Origin: Bidens hawaiensis
Lineage: Eukaryota > Streptophyta > Magnoliopsida > Asterales > Asteraceae
Length of the DNA: 64,000 nucleotides
NCBI GenBank assembly: GCA_021521415.1
Contig: JAIQDT010007610.1
Coordinates: forward strand, 1 to 64,000
Direction of reading: 5' to 3'
Part shown: in pieces, positions 22,617-33,792 of the stretch
How the letters are laid out: each line of letters begins with the position of its first letter
How positions within the stretch are numbered: the first letter of the stretch is position 1
The notes under the pieces: model-generated
The model's database searches: none
What the model saw: only the letters and a program-made list of their open reading frames with translations
Told to the model about the DNA's origin: nothing
Translations under genes and position numbers: made by a program

Positions 22617-23639
22617 GTTTTAAAACATAAGCTTACAAAAGAAATTCATTGTGTGATCGAAAGAGTGGTAGCCTAATGAATCAAAGGTCATGAGTTCAAT
22701 TCCCTTTTGTTGGTTTTTATTTTTGTAGAAAAAACTTCTTTTTATGTTTTATATGTACGACTTTGGTAACTTATTATTGTTGATGTTGTTGCTTGGGTCC
22801 GTATGGGCTTTGGAAATGCAACATAATTGGTAAAATTGTCAAATTATTTATCACGTAATAAAAAAAACGTGATTTTAGAGGCCCTTTATTACGCTCTTCT
22901 GAGCCACAAAATTTTTTGAGATTCTTGGAGACGGCCTTGTTTGGTTTAATCGTTTGTTTGATTATGAAAAGAACATAAACAGACATAACACGTCGCTCCC
23001 CAAAATCATAATCGTGTTACTCGTCACACAACAAAATATCACAATAGGAACTACAGGTCCCTCATATATCCCAAGAAATTTATATGTATAGTTGATAAAA
23101 TGATACCATGTTTTAAAACTATAATCTCGTTACTTATGTTAAACTGCCGTTTGAAAAAACAATTGTTTTGAAATAACTAATAATATCCATGTTACGAAAC
23201 AATTAATATATTCATTTCATTGACTTGAAATGAGGAAGTAACAAATTTAGTCTAATTGCTCATCTCACATTTGTTTTCCCGATGTTGTGAGAGTTTCTAT
23301 ACTTCTTTTAGGTGTGTCGTATGTTCGCTGTCAATACTTAAACCATCTCAATCTCCCCTTAGACATGCAATCTTTATAGTAACTACTCTCTTAGTCCCTC
23401 TTTAAGTGTCATGCTTTAAAAACACAAATGTCAAGTTAGATTTAATTACTTTTTTTCTTACCAAATAATAATAATGTCCTTGGAAATTGGGTTCATCGAT
23501 GTTGTTTATTATACTAGTTGTGTGTGTTTAAGGGTAAACTTGGAAATTGACTAATAAATTTTAAAAGTGGACATTTGTAATGAGACAAATAAAAAATGAA
23601 ATATAGATACTTTTAATGTGACGAAGAGAGTATTATATT
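22389..23639. other. Intergenic, with AT microsatellite and SINE-like tail
   Basis: 22576-22612 is an (AT)n tract. 22650-22720 ('gtggtagcctaatgaatcaa', 'catgagttcaattccc') vaguely resembles pol III A and B boxes. 23280-23360 has the distal block of the family promoter. No gene seen. Confidence 0.5.
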
Positions 23640-23940
23640 TTCATGTGTTAACATATACGATAATATTTGAATACAGTCAACACATCAAAAGTATTGTTTG
23701 GTCTCGATGAATATAGGAAAAGTTAAGGCCATACTTCTTCACCGCGAAGCCAATATATAAGAATGTGTTCTAATTTTGTGATTGAAAGATCTAATACTTA
23801 AATTTGATTCTTCAAATCACCAGATAGAATCTTAATCTTAGAATAGTGAAACCATGAAAATATTAAAATTGCATCAAACCACTTGTTGTACTATAAAACA
23901 CACCATATTTATCATTGTGATACCCAAACCAAGCAAAAAC
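23640..23940 (+). promoter_or_regulatory. Family promoter cassette, copy D, cut by a solo LTR
   Basis: The cassette is complete to the TATA box (ACTATAAAAC, 23890-23899) and leader 'ccaagcaaaaac', but the bZIP-like core is mutated (CACATC instead of CACGTC). The LTR at 23941 separates it from the coding remnant. Confidence 0.7.
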
Positions 23941-24382
23941 TGTTGTAAATTTGCGTACATGGATGATGAATTCGATTAATGACGCAATCCTACAATATTG
24001 ATTTCGTTCTTGGTTTATTGAACAATTGTCTGAAGAAATCTTGGAATCATGAATCATTTTTGGATATACTTATTTGCGAGTTACACACAAATAATTTATC
24101 GGATAAGATTTGATAGTTTCTATGTTGTGTATGAAGAACAGAAGAAGCAACTATATTCTTGTTGTCTTGTATATGATTGATGTAGAGATTAGGGCATTAA
24201 ACCAACGGCAAAAAATGAAATCGGTCCCCACATGAGCCCAATAATAAACAATCACTGGCCCATTTAACTTTACACTCAAGCCCAAATAACATTTGAATTA
24301 AATTAAGCCTACACTCTCACGTCAACTAACTTGTTTAATCTCTAGATGTTATCTCATCGATCGACAAGTTAATCCAATAACA
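23941..24382 (-). mobile_element. Solo LTR, copia-like, 442 bp
   Basis: On the minus strand it starts TGTTATTGG and ends TTTACAACA, the typical TGTT..AACA ends. No internal region is present. It sits between the TATA box of copy D and its ATG. The flanks look like a short duplication of the gene leader rather than a clean 5-bp target duplication, so the exact ends are provisional. Confidence 0.65.
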
Positions 24383-24435
24383 CACTAATAAAACCAACAA
24401 AAATAAACATAAAAATTCCTCGAACAAATGAAAAA

Positions 24436-24548
24436 ATGGTAGGTAACACGTATATAACGAAAGGCTACTCAACCTACAATAATATTCCAACTCAATGAGA
24501 TGGTTATAATGTGGTTGAGACCAAGGCGATTGAGCGGGTTCTATCATG
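24436..24548 (+). pseudogene. Copy D: N-terminal relic
   Basis: Reads MVGNTYITKGYSTYNNIPTQ, then an in-frame TGA where other copies have CGA, then DGYNVVETKAIERV before homology is lost at about 24541. Promoter displaced by a solo LTR. Dead copy. Confidence 0.8.
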
Positions 24549-25020
24549 TATAACTATGACCTTATTTCCCTAAGCTAGAGAAGAGGCACTACAAACATCA
24601 TATAAACTAGTAAGTTCCATGGACTTTTCATTGTTTCAAGACAAGTGTTAAGGAATTGATTCGAAATTAGTCACACGATTCATACTCATGCGTCTTAAGC
24701 ATCATTTTCATAGAATTGATCGAACTTTCATTCGATTATACATAATTGAAAACTTTCATAGATTTGATCGAACTTATATTCGAATAGGTTTTCTTTTATT
24801 TTAATTTGTTTTAAAAAATATTCTAATGATTTTGTTAAATCTTTTACAACACTAATTAGTAAATGCAATAAGTAGAGATAGATATGACACGACCAATTTA
24901 AAGAAATTCAAGTGAATGTTAACTTCCTACGGGTTTTGTATATAAGTCTCCTCTACAAATACTAAAACCATCTCAATCACTCCTCATGCACAAATTCATC
25001 ATAGTAACGAATATTTATTT
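24549..25020. other. Intergenic
   Basis: A ~47-bp tandem pair ('cat agaattgatcgaact' type) at 24700-24785. The distal family block ('aaaaccatctcaatcac') at 24960-24990. No gene. Confidence 0.5.
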
Positions 25021-25351
25021 TTATACGTTAACATATACGATAATATTAGAATATAGTCAACACGTCAAAAGTATTTTTCAGTCTCGATGAATATCGAAAA
25101 GTTAAGACAACACTTGTTAACAGTGAAGCCATAGGAATGTGTTCCACTTTTGTGATTGGAAAATCTATTACCTAAATTCGATTCTTCAAATCACCAAATA
25201 AAATCTTAATATTAGAACAATGGAACCCATGAATATATTATAATTGCATCGAACCACTTGTTGTACTATAAAAGACACCATGTTTATCAATTCACAAACA
25301 TAGCCAAACCGAACAAAAACAAGCTTACAAATCCCTCAATCAAATTAAACA
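25021..25351 (+). promoter_or_regulatory. Family promoter cassette, copy E
   Basis: Complete, with intact TCAACACGTCA (25058-25068) and a TATA box near 25266 (ACTATAAAAG). Confidence 0.75.
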
Positions 25352-26116
25352 ATGGCACATAACACGAATGTGACGAAAGGCTACTCGACCTACGCCAATA
25401 TTCCAGCTCAACAAGGTGATTGTGATCACGATCCAAAGCACTCGGGCAACCAGTATGGTCACACACTAACCATGTCGAGTGAACCCATATACGCACCCCA
25501 GAACCGTCGTGACATTACTAACCATGCATTTGTGCCTAAACCCATGCATAAGGGGAGTGATTATGATTATGTTTATAATTGTGATTATGATCTCGATCCA
25601 AAATGTAAGCGGTTTATAGCCAGCGTGATGGATAAATTCGTCGGTTCTCCTCCAAAGGTTGAGCACATGAATGAGAATGGTCACACACCAACCATGTCGG
25701 GTGGACCCAAATATGCACCCCAGAACCGTGACCATTATACCCAAATATGCGCCCCAGAACCCGACTATGAGAACTCAATCTAACCCGTCAACCCATATAT
25801 TAGAACCCATGGTTATCTAGGACCGGGCTATGTTAAGAATGGAATATATAGGGGCGAGCGTAACCATAGGTTTGTACCTAAACTCACTGATGAACGTCGT
25901 TATCCTTCTTTGTCTAAACCCGTTAATGATCAATATAGCGTCACCAATACAGGGAGTGATATTCATAACCATGGGGCCCGGAGGTACAATGTGAGGCCAA
26001 CTCCGCCCGAAATAGTAAACCAAGCTGAAAACTTGAACTCGAGCTCGGCTCCTTTGCCAACTAAGTCAGCTTGGCTCGATTGGTCATGGCTCGGTTTTGG
26101 AAAAATAAAGGATTAG
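25352..26116 (+). pseudogene. Copy E: family member with a single nonsense codon
   Basis: The first frame encodes 143 aa (MAHNTNVTKGYSTYANIPAQ ... PDYENSI). It stops at TAA 25781-25783, where relatives read 'aactcaagctcaccc'. The same frame stays open to 26116, giving 254 codons with the stop removed: the later part has GYLGPGYVKNG, RHRFVPKL-like repeats and a Trp-rich end (SAWLDWSWLGFGKIKD). So one substitution separates it from a full-length frame. It has an internal duplication: 'KVEH(M/L)NENGHTPTMS' and 'GHTLTMSSEPIYAPQNR' are versions of the same segment. Confidence 0.75.
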
Positions 26117-26269
26117 GGTTCAAGAAGAAACTCAGATCTGATAAACTTATATGAAGCTAACTAAATAATATATATGTGTTAGTATGTTACAATGAAATTG
26201 ATTTAAGCCGCTATAATTGTAACCAGCATTACTGACTACTCAGAAACTTAGATCTAGAAGAAATGTGAA

Positions 26270-26530
26270 TAGGAGTATCAAAGAATAAGAATTGAGAAAT
26301 GAACAAAAATGACTAAATGAGTAGAGTATGTGGGCCATAGAAAATTATAATTGGGCCTAACATAACAGAGTCAATAAGCGAGCTATGTAACGAGCTGATC
26401 CAGGACAAGCTCGAGCTCGGCTGGGTTTGTAAACGAGCAAGCTAAGCTCGGCTAGGCTCAAACTTTAAATGGGACAATTTTGTGCGCTTTTTGAATAGGT
26501 CTAGTACTATGGCTCTAAAACCGATGTTTG
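26270..26530. repeat. Shared 3' flank of copies E and G
   Basis: 'ggagtatcaaagaat', 'ccaggacaagctc(g/a)(a/g)gctcggct' and 'aggtctagtactatggct' recur downstream of copy G at 29305-29545, so duplication units include about 400 bases of 3' flank. 'gctcg' rich stretches also occur near 44100-44400. Confidence 0.65.
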
Positions 26531-26588
26531 CAGGGCGAGGCTTCCTTTAGGCTCAGGGTGGCCCCACCCCCACCCCACTTTTTTTTTA

Positions 26589-27060
26589 CGGTGGTTATGA
26601 TCACGATCCAGAAAACTCGGGCAACCAGTATGTGGTTGAGCCCAAGACCATTGAGCGGGCGGCGGGTGGACCCAAGTACACACCCAAATACCATTATGAT
26701 GACTATGAGTCGAACTATAGTCTCATCGATTTACGTCAACCCAAATAAATATACCCGTGGCTACTTGTCTGAAGAATCCAATCGAGTCCGTTCAGGACCA
26801 GACTATCTTATGACCGAAAGCATTTATTGTGTTAATAACTTAATAAGTCTTGGTATGTTGCCGGCCCACCAGCCACACATCATCCCCACATAACCTCGAC
26901 AAACAATAGCAATGAAGCTTTGGGATTACTAGTAGAATCTTTGTATTATTCCCCACGTATTGACCAAGAGCAACATGGGTGTACTTTTGTGCCTAAACGA
27001 AATAATGCGCGTAATCAGGACATGAGGTCTGAGGAGGTACCGTGGCTCTTTGACACCTAA
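26589..27060 (+). pseudogene. Copy F: promoterless degenerate family member
   Basis: Begins abruptly inside the head ('ggttatgatcacgatccaga') after a poly-T and 'ccccacccccacccc' stretch, and runs through recognisable YFSEESNR-like, GPPATHH-like and LGLLVESLYYSPR-like segments to '...ctttgacacctaa'. Several frameshifts and stops, no ATG, no cassette. A 5'-truncated dead copy. Confidence 0.7.
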
Positions 27061-27744
27061 AAAAGCTCAAAACACTTATGTCTTTGGGCTTCTTATTATG
27101 TCCTAAGTGACACATTTCTCTATCTAGGAATTTTTATCTTATTAATATTGCATTTGAATCTATAATGCACATTTTCGATCGCGTATTGAGGAGCATAAAT
27201 AATTTTAGCATATAGATCCACATCTAACCTATCCACCGATCAAACCAACATGTAAGCAGAAAAATTTCTGACATTTCACTAGTCGGTGATGGGTTGGGGC
27301 GACTCGTTAACAAGTCGGTGAAGGGTAATTTGGGTATTCCTCAACCAAGTTGGTTTAGGATTAGTAGGTTGAATTAGGTTTTTGTTATCTAGTAAGCTTG
27401 GTTAGATTAAAACTAGCTATTCGATATCCGTCAAATTAGGTTGGAGATAGTTAGCCTATAAATGTCGAGTTATGGTATTATTGTAATCAATTTTTTGAGT
27501 TATTTTTCTGTTTAATAAAATACTCAAACGTGGATGTTATCTACAAAATATCAATTCGGGTCTTGACCAATTGTGTTTTTTTATGAAAGGTTTCCTAATA
27601 AAAATAGTAGAATCCATAAGAACATAATTAGAACAAATGTTCTAAAAATAGAGATGAGCTACCGACGGCAAAATATTGATAAAACCATAACTAATAGTAA
27701 TAAAACACTAGAAGAAAAAAGAGAGAGCCGAAGAGCACAGAAAA
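27061..27744. other. Intergenic
   Basis: Contains the conserved 3' flank ('gggcttcttattatgtcc') of copy F and AT-rich sequence. No gene recognised. Confidence 0.5.
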
Positions 27745-28063
27745 AGAATCACGAAACACTTAGAAAGTTACTAGCATCGCTGAAGAAAGACAAACAAAAT
27801 GGTATGAAAAAGCAAGACAACAACGTCCCTTAAAAATCTCTAACCTTCATCCAACGTCTTCAAGAAATCTTGTTAAAGATCATATCCTTGAAAATGTGAA
27901 GTCTAACAAATTTCGTCTAATTTGCTCATATCATGTCAATTTGAGTATGATCAACGATCCATTTCCCTCTGTCGTGACTACACTTCCTACGTGGTATAAA
28001 TATTCAAACCATCTTAATCTCCCGTTATGCATATATTCTTTATGATAACTATTTTTTTGTACA
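27745..28063 (+). repeat. Distal promoter block duplicated upstream of G and K
   Basis: From 'cgaaacacttagaaagttac' through 'cttgttaaagatcatatcct' to 'cgtgactacacttcctac' this block matches 35760-36005 upstream of copy K. The ORFs across it (27573-27833, 35720-35923) differ between copies and look non-coding. Confidence 0.7.
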
Positions 28064-28394
28064 TTAACATATATGATAATATTAGAATATAGTCAACACG
28101 TCGATTTTTTTTTGTCTCGATGAATATCGGAAAAGTTAAGACCACACTTCCTCACAGTGAAGCCAATATATAGGAATGTGTTCTACTTTTGTGATTAAGA
28201 AAGATTTAATACATAAATTCGATTCTTCAAATCACCAAATAGAATCTTAATCTTAGAACAGTGGAACCCATGAAAATATTAAAATTGCGTCGAACCACTT
28301 GTTGTACTATAAAACACACCAGAATTTATCATTTCACAAACATAGCCGAACCGAGCAAAAACAAGCATACAAATTCCTCCAACAAATTAAAAAA
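28064..28394 (+). promoter_or_regulatory. Family promoter cassette, copy G
   Basis: Complete cassette with TCAACACGTCG (last base changed), 'ggaaaagttaagaccacact' and TATA box ACTATAAAAC near 28307. Confidence 0.75.
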
Positions 28395-29178
28395 ATGGCA
28401 GGTAACACGTATGGCTACTCGACCTACACTAATATTCCAGCTCAACAAGATGGTTATGACGTGGTTGAGACCAAGGCCATTGAGCGGGTTCCAGCTTCAA
28501 AGGAGTACGGTCACACCTCAACCATGTTGGGTGGACCCAAATACGCGCCCAAGAACCATTATGATGATTATGAGTCAAACTATAAGGTCAACTCTGAGAA
28601 CTCAAGCCCACCCGTGGACCCATATAAATATACCCATGGCTACTTTTATGAAGAATCCAACCGGGACCATTCAGGACCAGGCTATGCTAGGACTGGAATC
28701 ATTTCCAGTCCTAATAAGTCTTGCGAGTCCACCATCCGCACATCATCCACTCACAAAGTCCACTAATAACACCAATGAAGCGTTGGGATTACCGGAAGAA
28801 TATGAGAATTATTATTCCCCACATGTGCACCCAAGGCAACAAAAAGAGGTGATTGATGATAAGTCCACCTATGCACAACCGTTTAAACCGCAAAGTGCAT
28901 ATGAGTATCCGTTTGCGTGTCATAGGTTTATGCCTAAACTGCAGAGTGGACATGAGTATGATACCGCTTATGTGCCTGAACCCAATGGTGCTCATTATAA
29001 CTTCACCACTGGGTACACATACCAACCGCGAGCGGACCCAAGGCCAAGATGGGTGCTAGATGTCATGGATAGTGATGAGACCTACACGGTGTACACAAGC
29101 CCACCCGAGCCGGTGTACACAAGCCTACCCGAGCCGAGAAGACTTAAATGGGCAAAGTGGTGGAAAACTAAAACCTAA
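28395..29178 (+). pseudogene. Copy G: family member with one frameshift
   Basis: MAGNTYGYSTYTNIPAQQDG reads to 28766; compared with copy J, 8 bases are missing near 28722, moving the frame. The remaining frame (SAHHPLTKSTNNTNEALGLP ... WAKWWKTKT) is open to 29178. Features: VVETKAIERVPAS, YAPKNHYDDYES, YFYEESNRDHSGPGY, NEALGLPEEYE, repeated FMPKLQSGHEYD / VPEPNGAHYNFTT units and a doubled SPPEPVYTS. The tail WWKTK replaces the DSHEAVRRY tail of A and L, defining a second C-terminal type with J and K. Confidence 0.75.
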
Positions 29179-29529
29179 TAATTATGAAGTTGCTTTCGTC
29201 TCACAAAATAACGCTTTTCGTCAATTATACTTTTTTATTTGTCTTTGGTACAACAATATCAAGCATCCATTAATTATATCGATATATTACTAAGAATAAA
29301 TGTGAATAGGAGTATCAAAGAATGAACAAAAAACTTTGGGTAGAGTATGTGGCCATTGAAGATTAGAATTGGGCCTAACACGATCAAGTCAACAACCAAG
29401 CTAACGAGCCGATCCAGGACAAGCTCAGGCTCGGCTAGGTTTGTAAACAATGTTCGGCTCGGATCAAGTTTTAAGCGGGGCCAAATTTGTGTGTGCTTTC
29501 AGCCACGAGCTTTTCGAACAAGTCTAGTA

Positions 29530-29600
29530 CTGTGGCTTTTTTATGCCTTAAAAGGCTCGAAAACTTATGTTTTTAGGCTGCTTATTAGGCCCCTCAAATA
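29530..29600 (+). pseudogene. 3'-end relic of another family copy
   Basis: 'ttatgccttaaaaggctcga' and the next 30 bases parallel the end and 3' flank of copy L ('atatgccttaaaaagctcga'). Nothing else of that copy remains. Confidence 0.5.
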
Positions 29601-30185
29601 TATAAAGTTATTTATGTAGTTGATAGAAATGATACCGTGTATAAAAAGCTGTATTGTGTTTTTTATTTTATGTTGTATCGTAACATAGACATTTGATTTT
29701 GTTGTATTGTCGTTGACGAAACAATAACATATTTCAACTCGATCCAAGCTTCAAACTTCAGGATCTCAATTAACTTAAGAACGAATTTGGTTCGTATACA
29801 ATTTATTTATTTTGAACTTCTAAAGAGACGTGATCCTACTCAATGAGTGTGACAAATATTTGTATACACGTATATATATTATGTGGCATTTTAGAGCATG
29901 TATAGTCTATAGATAGACTGAAATCCCCTATCTATAAATAAAGAGCAAGTTAGCTACTAATATCACACTCATTAAGTAGGATCACTGCGGTAATCTCTTT
30001 CACAATTGCGCCCCTCATGGTTGGCTCAAAAGTAAATTGTTCCTCGTTCTCTTCCTCGTGATGAGGTTGAGTCGTATTAATTTCATCTTCACTAACTGCA
30101 CTACTTGTCACGTCATCAACATGCTCGTTCGCTGGTTGTTTCGTTGCTGCTCCAACACTACCAGTTTTGTCTAATTTTCTCATCT
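29601..30185. other. Intergenic with a hairpin MITE
   Basis: No gene recognised. A minus-strand ORF (29950-30276) crosses the MITE and a family fragment and is not credible. Confidence 0.5.
29830..29985. mobile_element. 156-bp hairpin MITE
   Basis: GTGATCCTACTCAATGAGTG at 29830 is inverted at 29966-29985 (CACTCATTAAGTAGGATCAC) with one mismatch. A related single end ('atatcacactcattgaatac') occurs at 17121. Non-coding. Confidence 0.75.
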
Positions 30186-30189
30186 CATA

Positions 30190-30300
30190 TGTCAGATTGG
30201 TGTGAGGCCTGCTCTGCCCAAAATAGTAAACAGAGCTGAAAACTTGAGCTCGAACTCGAACTCTGCTCCTTTTCAAACTAAGTCAACTTGGCTCTATTGG
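30190..30300 (+). pseudogene. C-terminal fragment of a copy-E-type gene
   Basis: 'gtgaggcctgctctgcccaa' through 'agtcaacttggctctattgg' aligns with 25991-26086 at the end of copy E (same 'gctgaaaacttgagctcga' block). It is fused directly to an orphan promoter cassette. Confidence 0.65.
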
Positions 30301-30545
30301 TTAAACTTATACGATAATATTAGAATAGGAATGTGATCTACTTTGGTGGTTAAGAAAGATTTAATACCAAAATTCGATTCTTCAAATCACCAAATAGAAT
30401 CTTAATCTGAGAACAGTGGAACCAATGAATATATTATAATTGCATCGAACCACTTGTTGTACTATAAAAATAGTTATCATTTCACAAACATATCCGAACA
30501 GACCAAAAGCAAGCATACAAATCCCTCAATCAAATTTAAAAAGGG
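30301..30545 (+). promoter_or_regulatory. Orphan promoter cassette H, no gene
   Basis: Starts at 'acgataatattagaatagg' with an internal deletion that removes the TCAACACGTCA site, then continues through 'caccaaatagaatcttaatc' to a TATA box (ACTATAAAAA, ~30469) and the leader. The family ATG is replaced by unrelated sequence after 30545. Confidence 0.7.
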
Positions 30546-31490
30546 AATGCCAACCGATTGCTTCAAGAAGTCATGTCAAATCTTGTTTATCAATCCCGGG
30601 AACTGTGGAACCATAGTCGAGTCATATTTTCTGCCCAAGTTAGTGACAAGAAGACCGCAAAAAAAAAAATCAATTTTTTATTTCAACTTGGAAATCATAT
30701 ATGAACCGTGATCCGAAGGACTGGATCAAGAACCAAAGACGATCAATGGCTAATGAACAAGCAAATTGGAGTTACAGTTACGGTTCCAAAATTACAAGGT
30801 TGATTGATGGTAATTCTGAACCGTGTTCACAAGTCAGTGAATATAAAGGACTTAAGTTAACATGTTGATGAAGTCGGTTTAGTTTTAGGCAATATCTAGG
30901 GAAGGTTGTATAAAATGAAAGGCAATAGCTTAGGAGGGTTTATTCCCTACGTGGCTCACAATAATACTAATTCATGCATCTTCACAAAAAAGATGGTGAT
31001 TCTTCACTGAAATAAGTTAAACGTGGCAGAGTTCTTGAAGTGGCAGGTGGTGGTGTAATGAGAGGAAATGAACATGCTGGTTTCAGGTGCATGAGCATGA
31101 ATGATTGAGATTGTGTGCTTGCTTTACTTTTACTCTCATGTATTTTGTATCTATTATTTACTTTAGGGGGGATTACGTATATCCGCTTATTAACTTACCT
31201 AATTACATATGTATCTCCGGCTCTAAAACTAAAATTACATATATCCCCCTTTTTTGATAAAATTACAAAAAATAAAAGATATGCAACTTCAAAGTTATAT
31301 TCACACATCGGAATATAAAATTTGCATTCGTATTTTCCTTCATTTATTATTTTATTTTTCAGGACGTTACATATAAATCATAAACCATTTAATTTAATAA
31401 ACTATAGTTTTTTTTAATTTAATCATTTAATTTCTATAACTTATTTATATTTTACCTAAGCATCCGTACGCGTCTATCACGCAAGTTCTA
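30546..31490. other. Intergenic
   Basis: No recognisable gene. 31090-31450 is AT-rich. Confidence 0.5.
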
Positions 31491-31494
31491 AAGC

Positions 31495-31800
31495 TAGTTT
31501 GATAATCTTTGAATATGGTCAACATAACAAAAGTAGTTTTTGGTCTCGATAGTATGGTAAGAGTTAAGACCATACTTCATCAAGGTTAAGCAAAGAGATA
31601 GGAATGAATATCTTCTATTTGTGTGATTGAAAGGTCTAATACCTAAAATTCTTCAAATCGCCAAACATAATCTTAATATTAAAAACAATGGTACACATGC
31701 ATGCATGTTTCTTAATTACATCAAATCACTTGTAGTGCTATAAAATACACCATAGTTATCATTTCACAAACATTGCCATACCTAGCAAACAAATCAAAAG
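31495..31800 (+). promoter_or_regulatory. Family promoter cassette, copy I (diverged)
   Basis: 'gaatatggtcaacataacaa' shows the bZIP-type core lost (CATAAC). TATA box CTATAAAATA near 31738. Leader shortened. Confidence 0.65.
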
Positions 31801-32330
31801 ATGAAAGGTAACGCGTATGTGACGAATGGCAACTCGACCTACACCAATATTCCAATTCAACGAGGTGGTTATGAGCCAAGCTATGGGCTTAAGTATGAGA
31901 ACTCAGGCCCACCCGTTAGCCCAAATAGTTTATCATGTGGTTACTTTTCGGAAGAATCCAATCGGATCCATTAAGGACCGGGCTATGTTAGAACCAAAAG
32001 TATTTCCGGTTCTAACGAGTCTTGGCAGGCTGTTGGTCCACCAGCCACACATCATCAAATCAAAACCTCGACCGACAATATTAGTAAAGATTCGGGATTA
32101 CTAGAAGAATCTGGTCCTGCGGACCCAAGGCGAAGAGAGGTGGTTGATGGTTTGTTAAGCCATGCAAAACCACATGAACTCTTTAAAACCGTTTAGGCGA
32201 CGGTATAGTTCTTTTGTGCCTAAACCCGGTGGTGCTCGTGATTACTTCAACGATAACGGAAATGATGAAAATAGTGAGTTCGGGAGCAGGCATTTTGCCC
32301 ATATATGCTTCACTAACCAGAAGCACTAAA
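31801..32330 (+). pseudogene. Copy I: degenerate family member
   Basis: MKGNAYVTNGNSTYTNIPIQ then skips to YEPSYGLKYENSGPPVSPN and YFSEESNRIH, ending at an in-frame TAA (31972-31974). Homology continues (VGPPATHHQ, GLLEES, PADPRRREVVDG) with further stops and indels to about 32300. Lesion count and promoter divergence make it one of the older dead copies. Confidence 0.75.
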
Positions 32331-32655
32331 GTGAAAAGCACTCTGCCACTAAAGTGAACGTCATGTCACTACCACATAGACAGAAGGGCTTTCACTAACT
32401 ACAACTACTAAATTGAGGTGTGAGGGTTTCGATAGACGGTGTTTAAAAATTAAAATAGTGAAACCCTTTCCAGCAATCCAATTACTAGACAATTAATAAG
32501 AAACTTGTTTACACAACCATATGTTGTTCAGATCTTTATATTGTTATGCATGATCATCACTTATAAGGCTAACATTGTTAGAAAATAATATAAAAGAAAA
32601 TTACATAAGGCTCTCATTTCCTTACTTGGAAGAAATCACAGGGACAACAATCCTT
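32331..32655. other. Intergenic
   Basis: Short spacer of ordinary AT-rich sequence; nothing seen. Confidence 0.5.
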
Positions 32656-32659
32656 TTTT

Positions 32660-32965
32660 ATACGTTAAAATTTACGATAATGTTAGAATATAGTCAACAC
32701 GTCAAAAGTATATTTTGGTCTCAATGACTACTGGAAAAGTTAAGACTATGCACACTTATTCAGTGATTAAGAAAGATTTAATACTTAAATTCGATTCTTC
32801 AAATCACCAAATAGAATCTTAATCTTAAAACACTGAAATCCATGAAAATATTTTAATTGAATCGAACCACTTGGTGTACTATAAAACACACCATATTTAT
32901 CATTTCACAAACATAGCCGACCCGAGCAAAAACAAGCTTACAAATTCCTCCAACAAATTAAAAAA
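32660..32965 (+). promoter_or_regulatory. Family promoter cassette, copy J
   Basis: Complete, with intact TCAACACGTCA (near 32695) and TATA box ACTATAAAAC (32879-32888). Confidence 0.75.
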
Positions 32966-33792
32966 ATGGCAGGTAACACGTATGGCTACACGACCTACAC
33001 TAATATTCCAGCTCAACGAGATGGTTATGACGTGGTTGAGACCAAGGCCATTGAGCGGGTTCCAGCCTCGAAGGAATGCACGCCTAAGAGCCATTATGAT
33101 GACCATAAGTCAGACTATAAGGTCAACTATGAGAACTTAAGCTCACCCGTCAGCCCAAACATATATACCCGTGGTTTCTTTTCTGAAGAATCCAATCGGG
33201 ACCATTCAGGACCGGGCTATGTTAGGACTGGAAGCATTTCCAGTCCTAATAACTCTTGGCAGGTTGCGGGTCCACCTGCCGAACATCATCCACTCACAAG
33301 GTCCACTAATAACACCAATGAAGCGTTGGGATTACCGGAAGAATATGAGTATTATTCCCCACGTGCGCACCCAAGGCAAAGAGAGGTGCTTGATGATCTG
33401 TCCACCTTTGCACAACCGTTTAAACCGCAAAGTGCATATGAGAACTATGATTTTTTGTCTAAACTGGAAAGCGGAAATGTGTATGCGCATGTGTGTCGTG
33501 CGTTTGTGCCTAAACCGCAGGTGGACATGAGTATGAGCATGGGTATTATGCATTTGTACCTAAACGGCAGGGTGGACATGAGTAAAATACTGCTTATGTG
33601 CCTAAACCCAATGGTGCTCATTATAACTTCACCACTAGGTACACATACTCACCACGTGCGGACCCAAGGCAAAGATGGATGCTTGATGACATGGATAGCG
33701 ATGAGGCCTACACGGTGAACACAAGCCCACCCGAGCCGAGAAGATTAAAACAGACAAAAGGGGCTGGGTGGTGGAAAACTAAAGCCTGTTAA
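32966..33792 (+). pseudogene. Copy J: family member, WWKTK-tail type, two lesions
   Basis: MAGNTYGYTTYTNIPAQRDG is open to 33718, but the true frame is lost after 33520: 'ccgcag|gtggacatg' lacks the AG seen at the matching place in G and K. In the shifted reading the original frame also has a TAA (33583-33585). It then stays open to 33792, ending WWKTKAC. Closest relative is copy G (same missing GYVTK segment, GLPEEYE). A His/Glu/Gly-rich repeat region (SGHEYEHG-like) encodes most of the part affected. Confidence 0.75.

Noticed and set aside
22640..22720. tRNA gene
   Set aside because: Box A and B are only approximate and no cloverleaf could be drawn; at most a SINE tail.
25781..25783. Programmed stop-codon readthrough in copies E and L
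   Set aside because: Stops differ (TAA, TAG), lie at different sites and lack a readthrough context such as CAATTA; simple nonsense mutations explain them.
27573..27833. Basic 86-aa ORF upstream of copy G as a small gene
   Set aside because: The duplicate upstream of copy K (35720-35923) has a different start and end; the frame is not preserved.
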